Part shown: positions 51,215-60,771 of the stretch, piece by piece
Position numbering within the stretch: position 1 is the first letter of the stretch
Layout of the letters: each line of letters opens with the position of its first letter
DNA from: Nitrospira sp.
GTDB lineage: Bacteria > Nitrospirota > Nitrospiria > Nitrospirales > Nitrospiraceae
Reading direction: 5' to 3'
DNA: 64,000 nucleotides
Assembly: GCA_030123565.1 (NCBI GenBank)
Contig: CP126122.1
Span: 3,672,800-3,736,799 of the forward strand
The notes under the pieces: generated by a model
What the model saw: only the letters and a program-made list of their open reading frames with translations
Told to the model about the DNA's origin: nothing
Database searches by the model: none
Position numbers and translations under genes: made by a program

Positions 51215-52165
51215 ATGCCCCATCTGTTCTCAGAGTCCATTCCCCGTCTCGTCGCCCCCTCCGACACCCGTGTGGGCTGGATCGGCACCGGCGTCATGGG
51301 AGTGCCCCTGTGTCGCCATCTTCAGAACGCCAAATATCGCCTGACCCTCTATACGCGTCACCGAAGCAAGGCCTCCCCGATTCTTGCCAACGGAGGAACC
51401 TGGGCCGATTCTCCCGCTGCGGTGGCCGAACAGACCGACGTGGTCGTGACGATGGTGGGGTTTCCCGCTGATGTCCGCGAGGTCTACTTCGGCGACCATG
51501 GCGTACTGACTGTCGCACGACCTGGTATGGTCTTGATCGACATGACCACCACCGAGCCGGCCCTCGCGCAGGAGATCGCCCAGGCGGCCCGGACGCGCGG
51601 AGCCTTTGCCGTCGATGCGCCGGTTTCCGGCGGGGATGTGGGCGCGCACCATGCCACCCTCTCCATCATGGTCGGTGGCGCGACGAAAGCCGTCCAGGCC
51701 GTCATGCCGCTGCTCGAATGTCTGGGAAAGAAGATCGTGCATCAAGGCGACCCCGGCGCGGGACAACATGCCAAACTGAGCAATCAAATCGTGATTGCGG
51801 GCACCATGATCGGCGTCTGCGAGAGCCTGCTCTATGGCACCAAGATGGGGCTTCAGTTGGATCGGATGCTGGAGTCCATCAGCGGCGGGGCCGCCGCCTG
51901 CTGGACATTGGAGAATCTGGCGCCGCGTGTACTCGCCCGCGATTTCGCCCCCGGGTTTTTCGTCGAACATTTCATCAAGGACATGGGGATTGCGTTGGAA
52001 GAAGCGCGCAGGCGGCAACTCACCCTGCCGGGGCTCACCCTCGCCCGCCGCCTGTATGAGAAGGTTCACGCGCTCGGACATGGTCGATCGGGCACCCATG
52101 CCCTCATGCTGGCACTCGAAGATGTCTCCCAAAACGACCTCCCCGATCTTCGCGCGTCGTCATAA
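51215..52165 (+). CDS. NAD(P)-dependent beta-hydroxyacid dehydrogenase
   Basis: This encodes 316 residues. The Rossmann motif is VGWIGTGVMGVPLCRHL, followed by TLYTRHRSKA, which suggests NADPH use (Arg after the second strand). The substrate loop DAPVSGGDVGAHHATLSIMVGG and the catalytic Lys in AKLSNQIVIAGTM complete the family pattern of 3-hydroxyisobutyrate dehydrogenases and glyoxylate/succinic-semialdehyde reductases. The true substrate cannot be decided. Confidence 0.92.
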   Translation: MPHLFSESIPRLVAPSDTRVGWIGTGVMGVPLCRHLQNAKYRLTLYTRHRSKASPILANGGTWADSPAAVAEQTDVVVTMVGFPADVREVYFGDHGVLTVARPGMVLIDMTTTEPALAQEIAQAARTRGAFAVDAPVSGGDVGAHHATLSIMVGGATKAVQAVMPLLECLGKKIVHQGDPGAGQHAKLSNQIVIAGTMIGVCESLLYGTKMGLQLDRMLESISGGAAACWTLENLAPRVLARDFAPGFFVEHFIKDMGIALEEARRRQLTLPGLTLARRLYEKVHALGHGRSGTHALMLALEDVSQNDLPDLRASS

Positions 52166-52178
52166 CCAGAGGAGTCGC

Positions 52179-52910
52179 ATGAGAACGGCCATGATGCCCA
52201 TTCTGCTGATGTCCCTCGTCCTGCTGAGCCTTTCCGCCTGCGGCGGCAGTCGCGGTCTCAACCGCCAAGCCCTGCAGGAATCGTTTCATGAGAACCCCGA
52301 GGTCGTTACCGCTCAAGACATCGCGACCACCATGGCGCTGCAGGCGCGCCTGCCGACAGCCTATCGCCTGGCCATCTATTTCAAACACAAGGATTTCCCC
52401 GCCAGCCCGGCGCTGCGGAAAGTGGACTGGGTCAGTGCGGACGCCGATCGCCTGCAACGGGCGCTCGCTCCGGTGCAGGAGGAGGGGATTCTCCGGCAGA
52501 GTTTCCTCCTCGCCAATTCCACGGTACAAGGCACGACTTTTCGCGACATCCGCCTGGCGGCAGCCCGCTACAATGCCGACGCGATCCTCGTCATCGATGG
52601 GGCTTCCGCGGTCGAACGGTACAACAATGGCCACGCCTGGTGGTATGCCACCGGCATCGGCACCTACTTCGCCCACGGCACGGAAAGCCATGCGCTCTTC
52701 ATGATGGAGGGCACCTTGTGGGATGTCCGGACCGGCTATCTCTACGGCACACAAACGGCGGAGGGGGAGACAACGCTCATCGGCCCCGCCACGTCGCTGG
52801 AGGATCGGGACGCGATCGCCGAAGCGAAGGATGTGGCATTGGAGCGATTCGGGAAAGAAGTCGCCGACATGCTGCGGCTGGTGCGGGAGAAGTCGCGTAC
52901 CCAGAATTGA
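52179..52910 (+). CDS. Lipoprotein of unknown function
   Basis: This encodes 243 residues from ATG 52179, with AGAGGAG upstream. The signal ends in the lipobox LSAC (Cys20). The mature protein contains RLPTAYRLAIYFKHKDFPASPALRKVDW and later AARYNADAILVIDGASAVERY, the latter like proteins with a TolB-N/GNA1162-type alpha/beta fold that sense or assemble at membranes. A Trp/Tyr-rich stretch (HAWWYATGIGTYF) follows. Function unknown. Confidence 0.72.
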   Translation: MRTAMMPILLMSLVLLSLSACGGSRGLNRQALQESFHENPEVVTAQDIATTMALQARLPTAYRLAIYFKHKDFPASPALRKVDWVSADADRLQRALAPVQEEGILRQSFLLANSTVQGTTFRDIRLAAARYNADAILVIDGASAVERYNNGHAWWYATGIGTYFAHGTESHALFMMEGTLWDVRTGYLYGTQTAEGETTLIGPATSLEDRDAIAEAKDVALERFGKEVADMLRLVREKSRTQN

Positions 52911-52922
52911 TCCTGTCATTGC

Positions 52923-53047
52923 CCCGGATGCTCAAAATGACCTCCGGCAAGGCCGCAAGGAGCGAGAGACTGAGGCGTACTGTTTGTCGTACGTCGAGGT
53001 CTTGAGCGAACTGAGAACGACGCCAGAGGTCATTTTCAGCATCCGGG
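52923..53047. repeat. Intergenic repeat with 25-bp terminal inverted repeats
   Basis: The left arm 52923-52947 and the right arm 53023-53047 are inverted copies with two mismatches out of 25. The 75 bases between are GC-rich and contain the imperfect palindrome GTACTGTTTGTCGTAC. A related, more diverged copy lies at 60652-60770, so this is a dispersed element. It fills the whole gap between two convergent genes and may also act as a terminator. Confidence 0.7.
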
Positions 53048-54238
53048 TCACGGACTATCGAAGGTCCACAAGATCCCGAGCAACAGCAGATGCTGGTTCG
53101 GCGTCAAGCCGATCACGCCTGGTTGGATCTCCCTTCTGGTAAAAAACCCCCCGCCCGCCCCGGTGGATTCGTCCCATCGGTGCTCAAGCCTCACCATCGT
53201 GTTGGTCCATTTGTAAGGAATCCTGTATTCGACCGTGGACGTGACCGCCTTGACGAATTGCTCCGCTCCCGTCCAGCGGCCGTTCCGGTCCCAATAGAAC
53301 TCCGGCCGGACCGCCAAGGTCCAAGGCCCCGTCACATGCCACCGCGCGACGAGGTTGCCGCCCGTGACGAACGCCCTTGGATTGCCAGGACGCCCGGCAA
53401 TATTCTCGGTCCCGATATCGTAGGACAGGGCCAGCGTCAAGTCGTCGCCTTTCCACTCGACGATATGGTTGGCGTAGAAGCGCCAGAACTCCAGTGCGCT
53501 GTTGGCCTGATCCGGCCCCCCGTACAACGTTTGAGTCAGGCTCAGCCGCGGAGTGGCTCTGTACGCCCATTGCCCGCCGTAGCTCGGCTGATCGTTCGGA
53601 TTCGACAGGTGGTAGTACCCGTTTATAATGAAGGCGGTGAGCGTCAGGTTGTCGGTGACGGGATACTTCGCATTCACGCCGAACATCATGTAGGGGGTAT
53701 TGTCCGCAATCCACGAACGGGTGTAGTTCGCATTGTCCTTGGCATAGAGCGATTCGTAGCCGATCAGGCTGTTGAACAATCCTGCGGTGATCGTGAGACC
53801 CTTCCCGACCGGAGCCAGGTACGACACATTCGCGCGATGGAGGTGTCGCAGCGTGTCCGCCCCGCCGACCTCCCGCTCCCCCTGCAGGAAGGCAAAGTGC
53901 TCGGAATCGTAACCGCCTTGCACGCCGAACTCCATGCCCCAACGAGACGCTTCGGTCATATCCTTGCGGACGTAGGCCAAGGCCATGTTCGGCGCGAACT
54001 CGTTATGCCGCGCCGCCGTCGAGCGACTGCGCCAGAGATGGTTCTCGGGAAAGTTGAAGTTGACCACGTAGCCGAGATCGAGATAGGCGCCGTAGTGCCA
54101 GAGGCTTGCTTCGCCTCCTGTCACCGGCTCGGACTCCGGCACCGTGGTGGGCTCAGCGGCATGGGCCGGTGCAAGCAACGCCCAGAGGAGCACCGCCCGA
54201 CCGAGCCGGTTGGCCCACCCACGCAGGACGGTCTTCAT
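53048..54238 (-). CDS. Outer-membrane beta-barrel protein (BBP2 type), copy 1
   Basis: This encodes 396 residues from ATG 54238 (ATG 54244 also possible). A signal peptide ends near APAHAAE. The mature part is a long series of amphipathic strands (GAYLDLGYVVNFNFPENHLW, GLTITAGLFNSLIGYESLYA, NLTLTAFIINGYYHLS) ending in ILWTFDSP. The pattern fits the BBP2 porin-like family. It lies just downstream of kdpE on the same strand and is strikingly similar to the gene on the other side of the kdp locus at 62921. It may let ions or small solutes across the outer membrane. Confidence 0.85.
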   Translation of the reverse strand: MKTVLRGWANRLGRAVLLWALLAPAHAAEPTTVPESEPVTGGEASLWHYGAYLDLGYVVNFNFPENHLWRSRSTAARHNEFAPNMALAYVRKDMTEASRWGMEFGVQGGYDSEHFAFLQGEREVGGADTLRHLHRANVSYLAPVGKGLTITAGLFNSLIGYESLYAKDNANYTRSWIADNTPYMMFGVNAKYPVTDNLTLTAFIINGYYHLSNPNDQPSYGGQWAYRATPRLSLTQTLYGGPDQANSALEFWRFYANHIVEWKGDDLTLALSYDIGTENIAGRPGNPRAFVTGGNLVARWHVTGPWTLAVRPEFYWDRNGRWTGAEQFVKAVTSTVEYRIPYKWTNTMVRLEHRWDESTGAGGGFFTRREIQPGVIGLTPNQHLLLLGILWTFDSP

Positions 54239-54405
54239 GGCCATGCGGTCCCCTTCACCGGGCTGTACGCCGGATTTCCGTTCCTGTTCACAAGCCAGAC
54301 AAGATACGCAGTTCTTTCCATCCCCACTTTACCTCGTTGGAAATCAGGATGGGATTAAAACAGGATCGGGCGGTATCAAAGACTTGTAAAGATCGGCGAG
54401 CGGGC

Positions 54406-55107
54406 TCATTCGGTCCGGAGGCGATAACCGACGCCCAGTTCCGTCACCAGATAGCGGGGGTGAGCGGGATTGGCCTCCACCTTATTCCTCAGCTGACGCA
54501 TGTAGACGCGCAAATAATGGCCCTCTTCCACGTGCAGCGGGCCCCACACCTCCTTGAGCAATTGGCGGTGTGTCATGACCTTTCCCGCATGCAGGACGAG
54601 GGTCATGAGCAATTTATATTCGATCGGCGTGAGGTGCACCTCCTTCCCCGCCACGACGACCTGTCGTTTCCCGAGGTCCATCGTCAAGTCCCCGAAGGCG
54701 AACAACGATTCGCCGTCGCCGGGTGGTCGAGCCGCATGGCGCAGCGCAGCACGCATCCGGGCCAGCAACTCGTCCACCCCGAACGGCTTCGTCACATAAT
54801 CGTCGGCGCCGAGATCGAGCGCCGCCACCTTCACCTGTTCCTGATCTCTGGCGGACAGGACGAGAATCGGAATCGCCGTCCAGGCCCGGACCTGCCTGAT
54901 CACCTCGGCGCCGTCCATATCGGGGAGACCAAGATCGAGTAGGATGATGTCGGGATTTCTGGAAGCGGCTTGCACCAGTCCTTCCGCCCCGGTCGGCGCC
55001 TCGTACAGCCGATAACCGTGGGAAGGCAAGGTCGCGCGAAGGAACCGCCGGATTTCCGCTTCATCCTCGATGAGCAGGACGGTCACGTCATGGGTCGTTG
55101 ATGGCAT
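54406..55107 (-). CDS. kdpE: Response regulator KdpE
   Basis: This encodes 233 residues. The receiver domain has acidic pocket EDE at 14-16, phospho-acceptor Asp58 (LLDLGLPDMDG), Thr/Ser in VLSARDQ and Lys in YVTKPFG. The winged-helix OmpR-type domain ends with VEEGHYLRVYMRQLRNKVE and YLVTELGVGYRL, typical of KdpE. Phosphorylated by KdpD, it activates the kdpFABC promoter at low potassium. It starts 12 bases after kdpD. Confidence 0.95.
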   Translation of the reverse strand: MPSTTHDVTVLLIEDEAEIRRFLRATLPSHGYRLYEAPTGAEGLVQAASRNPDIILLDLGLPDMDGAEVIRQVRAWTAIPILVLSARDQEQVKVAALDLGADDYVTKPFGVDELLARMRAALRHAARPPGDGESLFAFGDLTMDLGKRQVVVAGKEVHLTPIEYKLLMTLVLHAGKVMTHRQLLKEVWGPLHVEEGHYLRVYMRQLRNKVEANPAHPRYLVTELGVGYRLRTE

Positions 55108-55119
55108 GCTGCGCAGGTC

Positions 55120-57828
55120 CTATGTCGTCACTTGACTACGCTCCGTCGGTTCCGGCTCGACGGTCGGCTGATTCTTCTCGATCGGGAGCGTGAAGCGAAA
55201 GACCGCCCCGCCACCGGATCGGGGCTCAGCCCAAATACGTCCGCCATGGGATTCGACAATCCCCCGACAGATCGTCAATCCCAGTCCGACGCCACCTTCC
55301 CGATCGGGGTGAAGCTGATGGAACTTGTCGAAAATCCGCCGTTCTTCTCCTTGCGGAATGCCGGGACCTCGATCCGCCACCTCCGTCACGATCACCCCAT
55401 CGGTCACCGCCGCCGCCACGTCGATGGGCGTGGCCGGAGGGGAATATTTGGCGGCATTTTCCAGCAAGTTGATCAACACTTGCTCGATCAAGACGCCATC
55501 GACCAGCACCAGAGGGAGATTATCCGGAAAGGTCGTCGAGACCGGGTGACCGACGAGTCGCGATTCCACTCGCGCCAACGCCGTGTCGACCACTTCCTCC
55601 AGCGCGTGCCATTCCTTGCGCAGCTGCATGGCGCCCGCTTCCAATCTGGTCATATCGAGCAGATTCTTCAGCAACCGATCCAATCGTCCGGCCTCGTCGC
55701 TGATGGATCGGATCAATTCCTGCCGGCTCGTTGTTTCCAGTGAGCGATCGTTGTTCAACAGCGCGCTGCTCGCGCCCACGATCGTCGCGAGCGGCGTCCG
55801 GAGGTCATGCGAGACCGAACTCAGGACGGCATTGCGCATCCGTTCTGTTTCCGTCTGTACGTGGGCTTCTTGTGTTGCTTCCGCCAATCGCGCACCTTCT
55901 AACGCCAATGCCATTTGATTCGCGAAGGTCTCGAGAAGATGAAGTTGTTCCGGATCAAGCAGATCCTTGGGGCGAGACGACCGGACCGCCAAGACACCCA
56001 CCGCGCCGTGCGCCCCCACCAACGGCAGATAGAGCGAATCCGACCCCGACAGTGTATTGGTGCCATGGCCGGAGGACTCCTTGTGATCGAAGACCCATTG
56101 TGAGATGCCGGCTTCCTTGGGATCCAGCTCGAAATGAAGCGCATCACCACGATGAAGATGGACCCGCCCGTCCCGATCCGGAAGGAAGACCGCCACCTGA
56201 CAATGAAAGACATCGTGAATATGCCGGGATGCGACGGAGGCCAGCCTGTCCAACCCGCGTTGAGTGACCAGGTCTCGGCTCATCGCGTAGAGCGCGGCGG
56301 TTCGTTGTTCACGAACCCGCGCCGCCTCGGCCTGCTGGCTCTTGTGAGACGCCAACCTGCTGATCAGCAGCGCCACGACAAGCATGACCGCAAAGGTCAG
56401 CAGATACTGCACATCGGAAACGGCGAACGAATAATAGGGAGGAATGAAAAAGAAATCGAAGGCCGCGACGCTCATCAACGAGGCGAGTGCAGAAGGCCCT
56501 CGCCCCCAACGCGTGGCGACGACCACCACTCCGCACAGATACACCATGATGAGGTTGGCCGGACCGAAGTAAGGGAACATGCCCCAACTCAATGCCGTGC
56601 AGGCGATCACCGCGACGGAGGCGTAGCCGTAGTTCCGACGATCACTGGTCCGTTGAAGAAGTCCGGTCATCAGGGGCTTCCCGACGCCGGCCTCACCGGT
56701 CATCACATAGATATCGATGTCACCGCTGCCGCGAACGAGATCGTCTACGACCGAACCGAAGAGCCACTCCTTCCAGCGAGACCGGAGCGGCTTCCCGACG
56801 ATGATTTTCGTGACGTTGCGGCCCCGAGCATAGGCCAGCAGTTGCTGACTCACGTCGTCCCCGGTCAACGTGACCGTCTCCGCGCCCATTTGTTCCGCCA
56901 ACCGCAAGGTCTCCACGCCTCGGCTTCGCTCGAGATCCGACAGGCGCAGATGCTGCGAAGTCTGAACATAGACCGCGATCCATTTGGCATGCAGCCCGAT
57001 GGCCATCTTCCTGGCCGCACGGATCAGCATCGGCCCGCGCGATTTCAGATTCACGCAGACCAGGATGGTTTCCGCCGCCGGCCAAGTGGCGACCACCGCA
57101 TGGTCTCGGCGGTAGACCTCCATCTGTTGATCGACACGTTCAGCCGTCCGGCGCAAAGCCATCTCCCGCAAGGCGATCAGATTGCCTTTCCGGAAAAAAT
57201 GTTTGAGGGCGTGCTGCGCCTGGTCCGGCAGATAGACCTTGCCGTCCTTGAGCCGTTGCAGGAGATCATCCGGCGGAAGATCCACCAATTCGACGTCATC
57301 GGCCTGTTCGAGGATGGAATCCGGCACGGTCTCGCTCACCCGCACGCCGGTGATCTGAGCCACGGCGTCATTGAGCCCTTCGATGTGCTGCACGTTGACG
57401 GTCGTATAGACGTTGATGCCCGCCTGCAGCAGTTCCCTCACATCCTGCCATCGTTTGGGATGTCTGGATCCCGGGGCATTCGTATGGGCCAGTTCATCCA
57501 TCAACAGGAGCCGAGGACGGCGCGTGAGCGCCGCGTCCAAGTCGAAATCACGGAGCGTGGTTCCTCCATACGCCACCGCGCGGGGAGGAAGCGCTGGCAG
57601 TCCCGTAACGAGGGCATCCGTGTCCGCCCGGCCGTGAGTCTCAACCCAGCCGATCATCACGTCGATGCCGTCTTCTTGTTGTTCATGCGCCGCCTGCAGC
57701 ATGGCGTAGGTTTTTCCCACGCCGGCGGTCGCCCCGAAAAAAATCTTCAGTTTGCCCCGCGCCTGCCTATCTTCGTCTTCGCGGATGCGTCGCAACAGGA
57801 CGTCGGGGTCCGGTCTTATGGAGTCCAT
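55120..57828 (-). CDS. kdpD: Potassium sensor histidine kinase KdpD
   Basis: This encodes 902 residues from ATG 57828. The N-terminal KdpD domain has the Walker A GATAGVGKT (32-40). A USP-like domain follows, then four membrane helices (DUF4118, about 395-490) and a GAF domain. HisKA has the phospho-His in SSVSHDLRTPLATIVGA and the ATPase domain DRGPGIPQGEERRIFDKFHQL and GVGLGLTICRGIVESHGG. All domains are complete. It senses potassium limitation in the inner membrane and controls KdpE. It follows kdpC by 89 bases. Confidence 0.96.
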   Translation of the reverse strand: MDSIRPDPDVLLRRIREDEDRQARGKLKIFFGATAGVGKTYAMLQAAHEQQEDGIDVMIGWVETHGRADTDALVTGLPALPPRAVAYGGTTLRDFDLDAALTRRPRLLLMDELAHTNAPGSRHPKRWQDVRELLQAGINVYTTVNVQHIEGLNDAVAQITGVRVSETVPDSILEQADDVELVDLPPDDLLQRLKDGKVYLPDQAQHALKHFFRKGNLIALREMALRRTAERVDQQMEVYRRDHAVVATWPAAETILVCVNLKSRGPMLIRAARKMAIGLHAKWIAVYVQTSQHLRLSDLERSRGVETLRLAEQMGAETVTLTGDDVSQQLLAYARGRNVTKIIVGKPLRSRWKEWLFGSVVDDLVRGSGDIDIYVMTGEAGVGKPLMTGLLQRTSDRRNYGYASVAVIACTALSWGMFPYFGPANLIMVYLCGVVVVATRWGRGPSALASLMSVAAFDFFFIPPYYSFAVSDVQYLLTFAVMLVVALLISRLASHKSQQAEAARVREQRTAALYAMSRDLVTQRGLDRLASVASRHIHDVFHCQVAVFLPDRDGRVHLHRGDALHFELDPKEAGISQWVFDHKESSGHGTNTLSGSDSLYLPLVGAHGAVGVLAVRSSRPKDLLDPEQLHLLETFANQMALALEGARLAEATQEAHVQTETERMRNAVLSSVSHDLRTPLATIVGASSALLNNDRSLETTSRQELIRSISDEAGRLDRLLKNLLDMTRLEAGAMQLRKEWHALEEVVDTALARVESRLVGHPVSTTFPDNLPLVLVDGVLIEQVLINLLENAAKYSPPATPIDVAAAVTDGVIVTEVADRGPGIPQGEERRIFDKFHQLHPDREGGVGLGLTICRGIVESHGGRIWAEPRSGGGAVFRFTLPIEKNQPTVEPEPTERSQVTT

Positions 57829-57917
57829 CTGTCTCCGGATGGTGGGAAGGTATCGGTGATCAGGCCAGCATAATTTTAGGGAAGCGCTCAAAACCCGTCA
57901 ATGTGCTGCCCCGCCGT

Positions 57918-58490
57918 TCACGGTATCCGGTCGAGGGCGTGGTTCAACTCCAGCACAGTGACTCGTCGTTCGCCAAGAAGCCCGAACTGCCGCTCTTCCG
58001 TATGGCTGGTAACGAGCTGTCGCACCGCGGCCTCGTCCAACCCACGCGCCCGCGCGACCCGGTGCACCTGATACTCAGCCGCGGCAGGGCTGATGTGCGG
58101 ATCGAGACCGCTCCCTGAGGCGGTCACCAGATCGACTGGAACCGGTGCGTCGTTGCCGGGATCCGCCGCCTTCAGAGCAGCCACCCTCGTTTTGACGGCT
58201 TCCGTCAGCGCGGGATTGGTGGGGCCGAGATTCGACCCGGACGAGGCGGCGGCATTATAGGGGAACGGAGCGGTCGCGGAAGGGCGCCCCCAAAAATACT
58301 TGGGATCGTCGAAGGGTTGGCCGATCAGCGTGGATCCGACCGGCTTGCCGTCTTTATAGATCAGACTTCCATTGGCCTGATGGGGGAACAGCAGCTGCGC
58401 GATTCCTGTCACGGCCAGCGGATAGGCCACGCCGGTCAGAACCGTCAGAATGAAAAACACCATCAGCGCGGATCGAAGTTGAGCGGCCAT
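57918..58490 (-). CDS. kdpC: Potassium-transporting ATPase subunit KdpC
   Basis: This encodes 190 residues. One N-terminal membrane helix ([22 protein letters not shown]) is followed by the family motifs [22 protein letters not shown] and [18 protein letters not shown], then [22 protein letters not shown]. KdpC is needed for high-affinity ATP binding of the KdpB pump. It lies ten bases after kdpB. Confidence 0.96.
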   Translation of the reverse strand: MAAQLRSALMVFFILTVLTGVAYPLAVTGIAQLLFPHQANGSLIYKDGKPVGSTLIGQPFDDPKYFWGRPSATAPFPYNAAASSGSNLGPTNPALTEAVKTRVAALKAADPGNDAPVPVDLVTASGSGLDPHISPAAAEYQVHRVARARGLDEAAVRQLVTSHTEERQFGLLGERRVTVLELNHALDRIP

Positions 58491-58500
58491 CGTGATCTCC

Positions 58501-60612
58501 TCAGACCAATCCCAGGGCGACCAGGAGCAGGTCTATCAATTTGATTCCGATGAAAGGAACAATAATGCCTCCCAGTCCGTACACCAGCACATTGTGGCGC
58601 AGCAGTAAGGAGGCCTCGATCGGCCGGAACTTGACCCCTCGGAGCGCGAGGGGGATCAATGCGACGATGATTAAAGCATTGAAAATCACTGCCGACAACA
58701 CAGCGCTTTCGGGCGTCGCCAGTCCCATGACGTTCAAGGCCCCAAGCACTGGATAGGTGGTGGCAAACGCGGCCGGAATGATCGCAAAATACTTGGCGAC
58801 ATCGTTGGCGATACTGAAGGTCGTGAGCGCGCCGCGTGTCATGAGGAGCTGCTTGCCTATTTCCACAATCTCGATCAATTTCGTGGGATTGGAATCCAGA
58901 TCGACGAGATTGCCCGCCTCCTTAGCGGCTTGGGTACCGGTGTTCATCGCGACCGCGACATCGGCCTGCGCCAGCGCCGGCGCATCATTGGTGCCGTCTC
59001 CCGTCATGGCCACGAGGCGGCCGCCTGATTGAAGATCACGGATGAGTTTCAATTTGGCTTCGGGAGTCGCTTGCGCGAGAAAATCATCCACGCCGGCCTC
59101 TGCGGCGATCGCGGCCGCCGTTTTCTGATTGTCGCCGGTGATCATCATCGTTCTGATGCCCATGCGGCGCAACTCGGCAAACCGTTCCTTGATGCCTCCC
59201 TTGACCACATCCTTCAAATGAATGACACCGAGCACCGACTTGCCTTCGGCCACGACCAGAGGCGTGCCGCCTTGCGTGGCAATCGTCTCGACCGCATTTC
59301 GTACGGTCGGAGGAAATGACCCGCCTTGTTGGGTTACGTAGTCTTCGATGGCTTCCGCCGCGCCCTTCCTGATCTGTCGGCCATCGAAATCGACACCGCT
59401 CATTCGCGTTTGTGCCGTGAACGGCAGAAAGGTGGCGCCCATCGCATGGATGTCGCGCCCTCTGAGTCCATAGCGCTCCTTTGCCAGAATCACGATGCTG
59501 CGGCCTTCGGGTGTCTCATCGGCAAGCGAGGCCAGCTGAGCCGCATCGGCCACAGATGCTTCCTGCACTCCTTCGGCTGGAATAAATGCCGTGGCCTGCC
59601 GGTTGCCCAGCGTGATCGTTCCCGTCTTGTCTAGAAGCAACACGTCCACATCGCCCGCCGCTTCGACGGCTTTCCCCGACATGGCGATGACGTTCGCCTG
59701 GACCATGCGGTCCATGCCCGCGATACCAATGGCGGACAAGAGCGCGCCGATCGTGGTCGGTATGAGGCAGACCAGCAGGGCCACCAGAACCGTCACCGTA
59801 ATGGGCGCACCCTGCCCCGTGGCATGCACGGAGTAGAGGGAAAAGGGGAGCAAGGTTACGGTCGCCAGCAAAAAGACGACGGTGAGGGCCGCCAACAGAA
59901 TATTGAGGGCGATTTCATTCGGCGTCTTCTGCCGCTTCGCGCCCTCAACCATGGCGATCATGCGGTCGAGAAACGTCTCACCGGCGCTGGCGGTGATCCG
60001 CACCACGAGCCAATCGGACAACACCCGCGTGCCGCCGGTCACGGCGCTCCGGTCACCGGACTCCCTGATCACCGGCGCGCTCTCGCCCGTAACCGCACTC
60101 TCATTGACGGACGCGATCCCCTCGATCACATCGCCATCGCTGGGAATATAATCGCCGGCCTCGACCAGCACGATGTCGCCTTTCTTCAGCAGACTTGCCG
60201 GAACCAGACTATAGACCTCGCCAGGTTTGCCGAGGGCAGCAGGCGCCGCCAGATAGTCTCCCCCGGAGGCCGGTTTTCCGAACCGCTTGGCAGTCAATTC
60301 AGTCCGAGCCCTCCGAAGAGAATCGGCTTGGGCCTTTCCTCTCCCTTCGGCAATCGCTTCGGAAAAGTTCGCGAAGAGCACGGTGAACCAGAGCCACAGC
60401 GAGATGGCGAGGATGAACCAGGTCGGCGCCTCGCCTGTCCCGAACAACGCCTGGAGGAACAGCAGCGACGTGAAGATGCTCCCCACGAAGACGACGAACA
60501 TGACCGGGTTGCGGACCTGAATGCGAGGATCGAGCTTTCGCAGCGAATCCAGCATGGCCTGTCGAACAAGCGGCGGATCGAAGAGCGGTCTGGCTTTCGT
60601 CGATGTCGTCAT
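58501..60612 (-). CDS. kdpB: Potassium-transporting P-type ATPase KdpB
   Basis: This encodes 703 residues. The P-type phosphorylation site is [12 protein letters not shown] with Asp328. The actuator loop has VTGESAPV, and the hinge [22 protein letters not shown]. Membrane helices are in the usual KdpB places. It hydrolyses ATP to drive potassium import through KdpA. The gap to kdpA (159 bases) is unusually long for a kdp operon because an intergenic repeat stands there. Confidence 0.97.
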   Translation of the reverse strand: MTTSTKARPLFDPPLVRQAMLDSLRKLDPRIQVRNPVMFVVFVGSIFTSLLFLQALFGTGEAPTWFILAISLWLWFTVLFANFSEAIAEGRGKAQADSLRRARTELTAKRFGKPASGGDYLAAPAALGKPGEVYSLVPASLLKKGDIVLVEAGDYIPSDGDVIEGIASVNESAVTGESAPVIRESGDRSAVTGGTRVLSDWLVVRITASAGETFLDRMIAMVEGAKRQKTPNEIALNILLAALTVVFLLATVTLLPFSLYSVHATGQGAPITVTVLVALLVCLIPTTIGALLSAIGIAGMDRMVQANVIAMSGKAVEAAGDVDVLLLDKTGTITLGNRQATAFIPAEGVQEASVADAAQLASLADETPEGRSIVILAKERYGLRGRDIHAMGATFLPFTAQTRMSGVDFDGRQIRKGAAEAIEDYVTQQGGSFPPTVRNAVETIATQGGTPLVVAEGKSVLGVIHLKDVVKGGIKERFAELRRMGIRTMMITGDNQKTAAAIAAEAGVDDFLAQATPEAKLKLIRDLQSGGRLVAMTGDGTNDAPALAQADVAVAMNTGTQAAKEAGNLVDLDSNPTKLIEIVEIGKQLLMTRGALTTFSIANDVAKYFAIIPAAFATTYPVLGALNVMGLATPESAVLSAVIFNALIIVALIPLALRGVKFRPIEASLLLRHNVLVYGLGGIIVPFIGIKLIDLLLVALGLV

Positions 60613-60651
60613 GTGAATCCTCTTCTCGTTCAGACTATAGAAAACATCACA

Positions 60652-60770
60652 CAGGATGCCCCAAAAGCGCCGTTCAGCAAGGCCGCACCACGCTTGTGAA
60701 CGCCGCCGAGACGGTGAGGCGGCAGTGTCTAGCGAGAACGCCGCTGGCGGACTTTTTCAGCATTCTGCAG
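60652..60770. repeat. Diverged copy of the intergenic repeat, between kdpA and kdpB
   Basis: The left end (AGGATGCCCCAAAA, then CAGCAAGGCCGCA) and right end (CGAGAACGCCGCTGGCGG, then TTTTTCAGCATTCTGC) correspond in order to parts of 52923-53047. It also has inner complementary GCCGCC/GGCGGC parts. It stands within the kdp operon, where it may reduce or process read-through. Confidence 0.6.
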
Positions 60771-60771
60771 G

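Noticed and set aside
56134-57873. 579-residue frame opposite kdpD
   Set aside because: kdpD is complete with all domains on the minus strand; the mirror frame has no motif or start signal.
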